The translations under genes and the position numbers were made by a program. DNA of 8,648 bases from Syntrophales bacterium (lineage in GTDB: Bacteria > Desulfobacterota > Syntrophia > Syntrophales > UBA2192): positions 1 to 8,648 of the forward strand of contig JALOPC010000046.1 in assembly GCA_025454095.1 (NCBI GenBank), written 5' to 3'. Positions 1 to 5,899 of this stretch are shown one piece after another. The notes beneath the pieces are model-generated. The model had not been told where the DNA came from. It was given only the letters and a program-made list of their open reading frames with translations, and searched no databases. The number at the start of each line of letters is the position of its first letter. Within the stretch, counting starts at the first letter, position 1.

Positions 1-22
1 CCTCAAGGCCCTGAAGAAATAA
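1..22 (+). CDS. C-terminal end of an upstream gene (partial)
   Basis: The window opens inside a reading frame that ends in Leu-Lys-Ala-Leu-Lys-Lys and a TAA at 20-22. Only six or seven codons are visible, so the product cannot be identified. A perfect hairpin with a T-run begins 31 bases after the stop, as expected for the end of a transcription unit. That is the main reason to believe this frame is a real gene end. A basic Lys-rich C-terminus is not diagnostic of any family. Confidence 0.55.
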
Positions 23-53
23 CGGCCCACAACCCGATTCGTGCAGGCGACAG

Positions 54-83
54 AGGCGCAGCGAAACCCGCTGCGCCTTTTTT
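54..83 (+). terminator. Intrinsic terminator of the upstream gene
   Basis: A perfect 10-bp stem (AGGCGCAGCG at 54-63 with CGCTGCGCCT at 69-78) closes a 5-base loop, AAACC. A run of six T (78-83) follows, the first of which closes the stem. This is a textbook Rho-independent terminator for the gene ending at 22. It separates that gene from the dehydrogenase that follows. Confidence 0.93.
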
Positions 84-222
84 CTCCCGGCTGCCCTTGC
101 CACATCCCGTTGTTTGTGGCATGAACGGGGTCGGACAGTGGGAAAACGGCTCGTCGGGACCCACGATCCCGCCGTTGCATCACGCCAATATTCCAGTTCC
201 ACGAAACGAAGGGGGAGGGATC

Positions 223-1011
223 ATGAAGACAGCAGACCTGTTCAGACTCGACGGCAAGGTGGCCCTGGTCACGGGCGGGGGCCGGGGGATCGGCAAGTTC
301 ATCGCCACGGGGCTGGCCGAGGCGGGGGCGAACCTCGTCATCGCCTCGCGCAAGATGAAAAACCTGGAAGCCGCGGCCGCCGAGATCCGGCAGGCCTGCG
401 CCGTGGAAGTCCTGCCCGTGGCCTGCGACGTGGCGAAGGAAGAGGACCTCGACGCCCTCGTGAAGGCGGCCCTCGGCGCATTCGGCCGCATCGACATCCT
501 GGTGAACAATGCGGGGGCCACATGGGGCGCCCCGACGCTGAAGTTCCCCCTGGAGCGCTGGGACCAGATGTTCAGCATCAACGTCCGCGGGGTCTGGATC
601 CTGACCCAGAAGGTGGCCGGGGTCATGAAAGCGCAGGGCGGCGGCACCATCATCAACATCTCCTCGATCATGGGCTTCCGGGGCTCCGACGAGTACCTGC
701 ACCCGGCCGTCCCCTACAACTCGACGAAGGCGGCGATCAACGCCCTCACGATGAACCTCGCCGTGAAGCTCGCCCCTTTCAAGATCCGGGTGAACGCCAT
801 TGCGCCGGGGTTTTTCCGCACGGACATGATGGCCTACATCGAGACGCCCGAGTTCAAGGAATCCCGTGACAAGGCCATGGAACTGGTCCCCATGAGGCGA
901 TTCGGGGATGTGGACGACATGAAGGGCGTTGTCGTCTTCCTGGCCTCGAATGCCTCGGCCTACATGACGGGGCACGTACTCGTCAACGACGGGGGCTTTC
1001 TGGCGAAATGA
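223..1011 (+). CDS. Short-chain dehydrogenase/reductase (SDR), classical NAD(P)-dependent type
   Basis: A 262-aa cytosolic oxidoreductase of the classical SDR family, whose members interconvert a hydroxyl and a keto group using NAD(P)H. Visible signatures are the Rossmann motif TGGGRGIG (17-24), NNAG (95-98), Asn120, the active-site serine in NISS (Ser148 likely), and the YxxxK pair Tyr165/Lys169. The C-terminal 'DGGF' ending is typical. Arg43 just after beta-strand 2 (IASRKM) favours NADP(H) over NAD(H). The start at 223 is chosen because a strong purine-rich site, GGGGGAGGG (211-219), lies just upstream and the SDR fold begins at once. An in-frame extension back to 97 has no SDR homology. 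The gene stands alone between a terminator and a long gap. It resembles gluconate 5-dehydrogenase and 3-oxoacyl-ACP reductase-like SDRs, but the substrate cannot be read from sequence. The Ser-to-Tyr spacing is 17, longer than the usual 12-14, so there is a small insertion before the catalytic Tyr. Confidence 0.93.
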   Translation: MKTADLFRLDGKVALVTGGGRGIGKFIATGLAEAGANLVIASRKMKNLEAAAAEIRQACAVEVLPVACDVAKEEDLDALVKAALGAFGRIDILVNNAGATWGAPTLKFPLERWDQMFSINVRGVWILTQKVAGVMKAQGGGTIINISSIMGFRGSDEYLHPAVPYNSTKAAINALTMNLAVKLAPFKIRVNAIAPGFFRTDMMAYIETPEFKESRDKAMELVPMRRFGDVDDMKGVVVFLASNASAYMTGHVLVNDGGFLAK

Positions 1012-1024
1012 CACATCGGGGGAC

Positions 1025-1200
1025 CGGGTCACCGGAACAAGACCCGACGTCTCGGACTGGATGCAGTGCCGCGAAGCCGGCGGCGAGCGTCACCTGCGGA
1101 AAGGGGGATCGGTGACATGGCCCGATCCCCCATCCAAAGGAGGTAGTGATATGACACAAAATCCGCACCCGGGGTGAATAAACTGCCCCAGCTTCACCCC
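1025..1200 (+). other. Structured intergenic region with successive RNA hairpins and a strong SD before a tiny ORF
   Basis: This is the first half of the 404-base gap between the dehydrogenase and the PAS regulator. Read as plus-strand RNA it can form four hairpins. (a) CGGGTC (1025-1030) pairs with GACCCG (1041-1046). (b) GCAGTGCCGC (1063-1072) pairs with GCGG (1080-1083) and CAC-C-TGC (1091-1097), with a 7-base bulge. (c) A perfect 10-bp stem joins 1103-1112 and 1122-1131 around a 9-base loop. (d) A perfect 8-bp stem joins GGGGTGAA (1171-1178) and TTCACCCC (1193-1200). Between (c) and (d), AAAGGAGGT (1136-1144) lies 6 bases before an ATG at 1151. That ATG opens an 8-codon ORF (MTQNPHPG, stop 1175-1177) whose end lies inside hairpin (d). 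It could be an attenuator or leader, an unrecognised cis-regulatory RNA, a small RNA, or the remnant of a lost gene. I do not recognise a known riboswitch class. Confidence 0.35.
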
Positions 1201-1259
1201 TGCAGGTTTTCAGACATAAGCATCCAAAATGGATCATGAAGAGGACTTCAAAAAAGCGC

Positions 1260-1281
1260 AATATAGATAAAATATAGATAA
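1260..1281. repeat. Perfect 11-bp tandem direct repeat upstream of the PAS regulator promoter
   Basis: AATATAGATAA occurs twice in immediate tandem (1260-1270 and 1271-1281). The 11-bp period places both copies on nearly the same face of the helix. They end 29 bases before the proposed -35 box. The surroundings are AT-rich in an otherwise GC-rich window. The spacing fits either a regulator binding site or an UP-element-like stretch, but the role is inferred only from position. Confidence 0.6.
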
Positions 1282-1310
1282 ATTATTAGTTATTGACCTA
1301 CATTTACTTC

Positions 1311-1339
1311 TTGACAACTCCACCCGGTCGTTTTATTTT
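1311..1339 (+). promoter_or_regulatory. Sigma70-type promoter of the PAS-LuxR regulator
   Basis: A consensus -35 TTGACA (1311-1316) is followed by a 17-base spacer and TATTTT (1334-1339), which matches 4 of 6 positions of the -10 consensus. It lies in the AT-rich part of the gap, about 75 bases before the ATG at 1416. This predicts a 5' leader of roughly 70 bases. A second TTGACC at 1293-1298 has no acceptable -10 partner. Confidence 0.6.
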
Positions 1340-1415
1340 CCCATCCACCTGTTTTTCCATTCTTTTTTCAATCATGGAAACGTGAAATCCACCACTGCGG
1401 GAAGGGGTTCGTCGG

Positions 1416-3587
1416 ATGGCAATCGACGCGGAAGATAAGAAACGACAGACCGATAATGCGGCGGCGGTAAAGAACCTGATTTCCGAGCTGCAGGCAGACA
1501 CTGCCTGGTTTCGTGCCATGGTGGACACGTCGCCCATGGGCATCTCCATCGCCCGGGAAGGGATCACCATTTACGCCAACCATGCCTGCGTGAAGATGTT
1601 CGGATACGACGACGCGCAGGAATTCCTCGGCACGTCGCGCCTCAACCGGGTCGCCCCCGACTACCGCTGGCAGATGAACCTGTACATCAACAAGCGCAAG
1701 AAGGGCGAGGCCATTCCCAGCCAGTACGAATTCATGGGACTGCGAAAAGACGGCACGGCCTTCCCCGTGTTCACGGAGGTGGCGGGAATCCGCTTCGGCG
1801 ACGAAACACTCTCGGTTGCCTTCTTCACCGACTTCTCGGAGCGCAAGCGGATCGAGTCGGCGCTGCAGGCCAGCGAAAAGCGTTACCGCACGCTGGTGGA
1901 AACAGCCGACGATTTCATCACGGAGGTGACGCCGAAGGGGGCCATCCTCTACGCAAGCCCCCGCATCCACGCCATTACAGGTTACAAGCCTGCGGAGGTG
2001 ATCGGGAAGACGCCCTTCGACTTCATGGAAACGAAACAGGCATCGCGCATGAGGCGCGTCTTCGAAGAGAAGTCGGGGAGAAGGGAGCCGATCCGGGGCT
2101 TCCGGAATGTCGTCATCCGCCCGGACGGCTCGTCCGTGACCCTGGAGACAAACGCCTCCCCCCTCTTCGACCCCGACGGGAAGCTCACCGGCTACTGCGC
2201 GGCCAGCCGCGACATCACGCACCTGAAGCGGACCGAGGAGGCGCTGCGCGCCGGGGAACAGCAGTACCGGAACCTCATCGAGTCGATCGACGAGTACATC
2301 GCCGAGACCGACGCGTCGGGCCGCTGCACGTACGCAAGCCCGAAGGTCTTCGACTTCACCGGGCATGGGCCCCACGAGGTCATCGGGAAGAGGCCCTTCG
2401 ACTTCATGGAGCCGGCTGAAGCGAAGAGAGTGGAAAAAATTTTTCGGGAGAAGGCCTCCGGGGGCGAATCCTTCGATTACCTGGAGCACACCCTGATTCA
2501 CAAAAACGGGGCGGCCGTCATCGTGGAAACCTCCGGAACGCCTTTTTTCGGGGAGGACGGGGGCCTTCGGGGCTACCGGACGATCTCCCGCAACATCACG
2601 CGCCGCAAGCAGGCCATGGAGGCGCTGGCCCTGGCCCAATCGAAATACAGGGACATCTTCGAAAACGCCGTCGAGGGGATCTACCGAAGCGTCCCCGAGG
2701 GGCGGTATGTGGACGTCAACCCCGCCTTCGCCCGGATCTTCGGCTACGCTTCGCCGGAGGAGCTCAAGACGGACGTCAACGACATCGGCCGGCAGCTCTA
2801 CACCGACCCGGCGGTGCGCAGGGAATGCGTCGGCGCCGTCGAGAAGCAGGGGCACGGAAGCTTCGAGATCGCGATCCGCCGCAGGGACGGCAGCACGGGG
2901 TGGGTCTTCAACAACGTCCGCGCCGTCCGCGACGCGCAGGGCCGCACCCTGTACTACGAGGGGTTCGTCGAGGACATCACCGAGCGCAAGCGGATGGAGG
3001 AGGAGCTCCGGAAGGCCTACGGCGAACTGGAAGAGCGGGTCCGGGAACGGACGGCGGAGCTTGCACGGGTCAACGAGGTCCTGCGCCTCGACATCGAAAA
3101 GAGAACGCGCGCCGAGGAAACCATCCGGCTGCGCGAGAGCGAGCTGGAGATCCGGTCCCGGAAGCTCGAAGATCTCAACACCACCCTGCGCACCCTGCTG
3201 GAGCAGAGGGACCAGGATCGGATCCTGCTCGAGGAGCGGGTCATCGCAAACATCAACAAGCTCGTCATGCCCGCCCTGGAGAAACTCAAGGCAACCCCGC
3301 TCAACCGCCATGCGACCGCCATGCTCGGGGTCCTCGAGGCCAATCTCAGGGAGATCGTGTCCCCCTTCTCGCAGCAGCTCTCGGCGCAGTCGGCGAGCCT
3401 CACCCAGACGGAGGTCCAGATCGCCAACTGCATCATGCAGGGCATGCGCTCCAAGGAAATCGCCGGCCTGATGAAGCTCTCGAAGGGCACGATCGACTTC
3501 TACCGGAACAATATCCGGAAGAAACTCGGCATCCGCAACCAGAAGGCCAACCTGCAGTCCTACCTGCTGGCCCACTTCAAGATGTAG
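1416..3587 (+). CDS. Multi-PAS sensor protein with C-terminal LuxR-type HTH (transcriptional regulator)
   Basis: A 723-aa soluble signalling regulator with no signal peptide or membrane segment. It has four consecutive PAS/PAC units at about 29-145, 153-272, 281-397 and 407-525, each ending in a typical 'DFSERK/DITxxK' PAC tail. A charged coiled coil follows (about 524-612), then a connector and a LuxR/GerE-type DNA-binding domain (about 661-723). The HTH contains SLTQTEVQIANCIMQG, MRSKEIAGLMKLSKGTI and NNIRKKLGI. There is no histidine kinase, receiver or GGDEF domain, so the likely mechanism is direct: PAS ligand or redox sensing relayed through the coiled coil to the HTH. The ligand is unknown, and no heme- or flavin-binding residue pattern is clear. 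PAS2 and PAS3 share an almost identical stretch (E194-E205 and E321-E332), indicating internal duplication. The ATG at 1416 is the first start after an in-frame stop (1383) and has GAAGGGG at 1401-1407 as its ribosome site. Its targets are not evident, and autoregulation through the upstream repeat is possible. Confidence 0.93.
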   Translation: MAIDAEDKKRQTDNAAAVKNLISELQADTAWFRAMVDTSPMGISIAREGITIYANHACVKMFGYDDAQEFLGTSRLNRVAPDYRWQMNLYINKRKKGEAIPSQYEFMGLRKDGTAFPVFTEVAGIRFGDETLSVAFFTDFSERKRIESALQASEKRYRTLVETADDFITEVTPKGAILYASPRIHAITGYKPAEVIGKTPFDFMETKQASRMRRVFEEKSGRREPIRGFRNVVIRPDGSSVTLETNASPLFDPDGKLTGYCAASRDITHLKRTEEALRAGEQQYRNLIESIDEYIAETDASGRCTYASPKVFDFTGHGPHEVIGKRPFDFMEPAEAKRVEKIFREKASGGESFDYLEHTLIHKNGAAVIVETSGTPFFGEDGGLRGYRTISRNITRRKQAMEALALAQSKYRDIFENAVEGIYRSVPEGRYVDVNPAFARIFGYASPEELKTDVNDIGRQLYTDPAVRRECVGAVEKQGHGSFEIAIRRRDGSTGWVFNNVRAVRDAQGRTLYYEGFVEDITERKRMEEELRKAYGELEERVRERTAELARVNEVLRLDIEKRTRAEETIRLRESELEIRSRKLEDLNTTLRTLLEQRDQDRILLEERVIANINKLVMPALEKLKATPLNRHATAMLGVLEANLREIVSPFSQQLSAQSASLTQTEVQIANCIMQGMRSKEIAGLMKLSKGTIDFYRNNIRKKLGIRNQKANLQSYLLAHFKM

Positions 3588-3641
3588 GCAGGCTGGGCAA
3601 GGGTTCAGGGAGAGGCAAGAAAGGGGACTGGACACTGCGGG

Positions 3642-3941
3642 TCACTTCTTTTTGCCTACCGCCGCCGCCTCTTCCGGCGTCCTGCGGCGGACATCCCTGC
3701 GCCAGGGGTTCTCGAAGGAGACGCAGCCCTCGCCAGACCGGAGCTCCCGCTTCACGAAGTCGGCGATGTCGCTCGACGGCATCATGAGGCGGCAGACATA
3801 GCGCCGGCCCGTCCACTCGAGCTCCGGGCACAGTCCGCTCTGCGCCCCGGGGTGCCGGGCCACCCCGAAGGTGCACCGCTGGTTCACGCAGCAGAAGCCG
3901 CACCCGACGCAGTGCCACACCGTTCGTTCCTCGATCAGCAC
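3642..3941 (-). CDS. YkgJ-like cysteine-rich zinc/iron-chelating (Fe-S cluster-type) small protein
   Basis: A 99-aa cytosolic protein with eight cysteines. It carries the YkgJ-family hallmark CxxCxxCC near the N-terminus (C11, C14, C17, C18) followed by C23, C38, C50 and C73. The family (putative zinc- or iron-chelating domain) is thought to bind metal or an Fe-S cluster, and its biochemical role is poorly defined. The start is taken as GTG at 3941, which overlaps the stop of the upstream ABC gene (GTGCTGA) and has GGAGG about ten bases before it. The same frame stays open far upstream only as antiphase sequence inside the ABC gene, so the long version is not credible. The C-terminus is basic (ending in GKKK). 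Overlap with the ABC gene implies translational coupling in a three-gene operon. It may load or sense a metal related to the ModF-like partner, but that is inference. Confidence 0.85.
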   Translation of the reverse strand: MLIEERTVWHCVGCGFCCVNQRCTFGVARHPGAQSGLCPELEWTGRRYVCRLMMPSSDIADFVKRELRSGEGCVSFENPWRRDVRRRTPEEAAAVGKKK

Positions 3942-5458
3942 GGGCTGTCCGCCTCCGGTTTCGGCCTCTCGAGGCGCAGGATGCGATTGATGCAGGTCGG
4001 GATCTCGTCCTCGTAGTGGCTCACGTAGAGGATCCGCGTGCCCGTCGCGCCGCCGATTCGGTCGATGAGTTTCAGCATTTTCCTGCGGTTGCCCGCATCG
4101 AGGCCCTGGCAGGGTTCGTCGAGGATGAGAAGCTGTGGCGATTTCACCATCGCCCGGGCGATGAGCACCATCCGCCTCTCCCCATAGGAGAGGCCGTCGA
4201 AGGCCCTCTCCGCCAGGGGCAGGATGCCCAGGAGATCCATCCATTCCTCCACCTGGCTGCGCGCCCCGGGGTCGAGGCGGCGAAAGAGGCCGACGGAGTC
4301 GTAGAGCCCCGAAGCCACAACGTCCCGGGCCTGGATCCCCCTGCGATAGCGCACCTGCAGCTCCGAGGACACAACCCCGATCCTCTGCCGGATCTCCCAC
4401 ACCGTCTCGCCGGAGCCCTTGAGCATGCCGAAGAGCCGGATTTCGTTGGCGTAGCCCTGGAGGTTGTCGCCGGTGATCAGGTTGAGCAGCGTGGTCTTGC
4501 CCGCACCGTTGGGCCCCAGCACCGCCCAGTTTTCGCCGCGCCGGACCGTCCAGTCCAGGCCGTCGAGCAGGACCACATCCCCGAACGTCACGCGGACCCC
4601 CTTCATCTCCAGGAGAATTTCGGGCGCCGCGTCCTGCTGCGCTGCCCTGCGGGGCGGCACGGGCGACGGCTCCCCGTCGTCGGTGCCCGTCCGCATCCAT
4701 TCTGCAAGAACGTCCGCACGCCTTCCCTGGAGTACGACGCGGCCGCCCTTCACGCACAGGACGCGGTCAATGCCCCGGGGGATCTCGTCCGCCCGGTGGG
4801 TCACGAGAACGAGTTGGACGCCCTCGGCCATCAGGTCATCGAACAGGGCCGTCAACTCCTCGCGCGAGGCGGCGTCGATCCCGCCGAAGGGCTCGTCGAG
4901 GACGAGAAGCCGCGGGGCCTTCATCAGGGCCCGCGCGATGAGCACCTTGCGCATCTCCCCCGTCGAGAGGTGCCGCATGGGCCGGTCCTGGAGGTATTCG
5001 ATCCCCAGCCGCCGGATCAACCGGCCGAACAGACGCCCGGCACCCTTGCCCGCGGCGGGGCCCGAGAGAATCGTCTCCCTCGCCGTCTCGGGAGTGCCGT
5101 CCCTGCCGGCGCATCCGCCCTCCTCGACGCGATCCTCCTCGATCCCGAGGAGCCGCTCCTGCAGCTCCGGCGACACCCAGCCGATCCGCTCGCGGGCGGC
5201 GTCGCGATGGTGCCGCACGACCCTCCCCCGGGTCGTCGGAACATCGTCCGTCAGGACACGGGCCAGCGATGTCTTGCCCGCCCCGTTGGCTCCCAGAATG
5301 GCCCAGCTCTCGCCCGTGCGGATCTCCCACGCCGTGCCGGGCAGGATGAACCGGTCGCGCACGCGCACCGTCACGTCGTCGATCGTGATGAACGGCTCTC
5401 CGGGCGGGGGCAGGCGCTTACCCACGGCCCCACCAGAAGACACGGACAGGGTCTTCAT
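3935..5458 (-). CDS. ModF-like tandem ABC ATPase (two fused nucleotide-binding domains)
   Basis: A 507-aa protein with two complete ABC ATPase domains and no membrane segments. Domain 1 (about 23-250) has Walker A GANGAGKT (56-63), Q-loop ELQ (98-100), signature LSTGE (164-168), Walker B LLVLDEP (184-190) and switch His221. Domain 2 (about 280-500) has Walker A GPNGAGKT (315-322), Q-loop ELQ (366-368), signature LSYGE (423-427), Walker B LLILDEP (443-449) and His481. A polar, Pro/Ala-rich linker (about 256-282) joins them. Length, the 'SGLYDSVGLF' segment and the 'YVSHYEDEIP' H-loop resemble E. coli ModF (PhrA, 490 aa), a molybdate-locus ATPase of unclear function. No ModA, ModB or ModC gene is visible here. 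The ATG at 5458 overlaps the upstream DUF3024-like gene by 41 bases. A GTG at 5425 would give a shorter N-terminus closer to the domain start and an 8-base overlap, so the exact start is uncertain. All catalytic motifs are intact in both halves. Confidence 0.9.
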   Translation of the reverse strand: MKTLSVSSGGAVGKRLPPPGEPFITIDDVTVRVRDRFILPGTAWEIRTGESWAILGANGAGKTSLARVLTDDVPTTRGRVVRHHRDAARERIGWVSPELQERLLGIEEDRVEEGGCAGRDGTPETARETILSGPAAGKGAGRLFGRLIRRLGIEYLQDRPMRHLSTGEMRKVLIARALMKAPRLLVLDEPFGGIDAASREELTALFDDLMAEGVQLVLVTHRADEIPRGIDRVLCVKGGRVVLQGRRADVLAEWMRTGTDDGEPSPVPPRRAAQQDAAPEILLEMKGVRVTFGDVVLLDGLDWTVRRGENWAVLGPNGAGKTTLLNLITGDNLQGYANEIRLFGMLKGSGETVWEIRQRIGVVSSELQVRYRRGIQARDVVASGLYDSVGLFRRLDPGARSQVEEWMDLLGILPLAERAFDGLSYGERRMVLIARAMVKSPQLLILDEPCQGLDAGNRRKMLKLIDRIGGATGTRILYVSHYEDEIPTCINRILRLERPKPEADSPC

Positions 5459-5768
5459 CGACTTCTCTCAGCAAACCCTCGAAATCCGGTCTGGGCTTGA
5501 GGTAGTAGGCGTGCCACGCCGAGCCGGCATCGGCGTAATAGAGTTTCCACTTTTTTGTCCCGGGGTCGAACCGGAACCGCGCCATGTCCAGGCGGACCCA
5601 CCTTTCCGGGTCCAGCAGGCCCCGGCGCTCCTCGAAAAGCGTCACGCAATCGCCCTCGACAGCCCAGCCCAGCCGCACGCGATGACTGAGCGCCTCGTGG
5701 ACCCGCCCCGCGCAGTACTCGCCGAGCTTCTTTTCGACCAGCCTGGAGGTGAATTCCGAAAGCGACAT
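5418..5768 (-). CDS. DUF3024-like protein of unknown function
   Basis: A 116-aa soluble protein, first gene of the minus-strand operon. Its core has the pattern I associate with DUF3024 from memory: a 'GWAVEGDCVTLFEERR' strand pair, 'MARFRFDPGTKKWKLYYAD', a 'WHAYYLKP' segment, and a terminal 'LLREVDEDPVRVFW'. These aromatic-rich beta strands and the acidic DEDP near the C-terminus fit the family's usual length of about 100-120 aa. No function is established and no catalytic residues are evident. The ATG at 5768 has AAGGGG upstream with about nine bases of spacing. The stop (TAA, 5418-5420) lies inside the ModF-like gene, so the two are probably co-translated. The family assignment should be confirmed by a profile search. 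Confidence 0.75.
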   Translation of the reverse strand: MSLSEFTSRLVEKKLGEYCAGRVHEALSHRVRLGWAVEGDCVTLFEERRGLLDPERWVRLDMARFRFDPGTKKWKLYYADAGSAWHAYYLKPRPDFEGLLREVDEDPVRVFWWGRG

Positions 5769-5801
5769 GATTCCGTGCCCCTTGCCCTCTATATCACAAA
5801 T

Positions 5802-5822
5802 CCGCCGGGTCCGAAACGGCGG
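5802..5822. promoter_or_regulatory. Inverted repeat in the divergent intergenic region
   Basis: CCGCCG (5802-5807) and CGGCGG (5817-5822) form a 6-bp inverted repeat with a 9-base centre. They lie between the divergent DUF3024-like gene (start 5768) and the phosphatase gene (start 5900). The position would suit an operator for either side, but a GC-only repeat in GC-rich DNA can arise by chance. Confidence 0.25.
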
Positions 5823-5840
5823 CCCGCCGGCAGAATTTCC

Positions 5841-5870
5841 TTGTCAAAAAGGGCGCGAATTGTTTACCAT
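5841..5870 (+). promoter_or_regulatory. Candidate sigma70-type promoter of the fbp-fba operon
   Basis: TTGTCA (5841-5846, 5 of 6 to the -35 consensus) is followed by an 18-base spacer and TACCAT (5865-5870, 4 of 6 to the -10 consensus). It lies 30 bases before the phosphatase ATG. It is the best plus-strand match in the 131-base divergent gap. The spacer is slightly long and the -10 is imperfect. I see no comparably good promoter for the minus-strand operon. Confidence 0.4.
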
Positions 5871-5899
5871 CTCGAAGATTTGAACGAGAGGGTCGATCG

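Noticed and set aside
97..222. N-terminal extension of the dehydrogenase to an upstream TTG
   Set aside because: The extra 42 residues have no SDR character. The ATG at 223 has a strong ribosome site and sits at the normal family start.
1012..1200. A known riboswitch class (c-di-GMP, cobalamin, SAM/SAH, Moco considered)
   Set aside because: None of the conserved core motifs I know for these classes could be found, so it is left as an unassigned structured region.
983..1261. 92-codon minus-strand ORF in the intergenic gap
   Set aside because: No family resemblance, no convincing ribosome site, and it overlaps the dehydrogenase end and the hairpins, so it looks like chance.
1368..3635. 755-codon open frame antisense to the PAS-LuxR gene
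   Set aside because: It mirrors a GC-rich coding gene with strong third-position bias. Its translation is low-complexity (Leu/Asp/Val/Gly-rich) with no domain, while the plus strand encodes clear PAS and HTH domains.
3588..3660. Possible terminator between the convergent PAS and YkgJ-like genes
   Set aside because: AAGAAAGGGGAC and GTCACTTCTT followed by T's form only an imperfect stem with a long loop that overlaps the end of the minus-strand gene. It is too weak to annotate.
3942..4757. Long upstream extension of the YkgJ-like frame
   Set aside because: It is out-of-phase sequence within the ModF-like gene, Arg/Gly/Pro-rich. The GTG at 3941 overlapping the ABC stop gives the normal family length.
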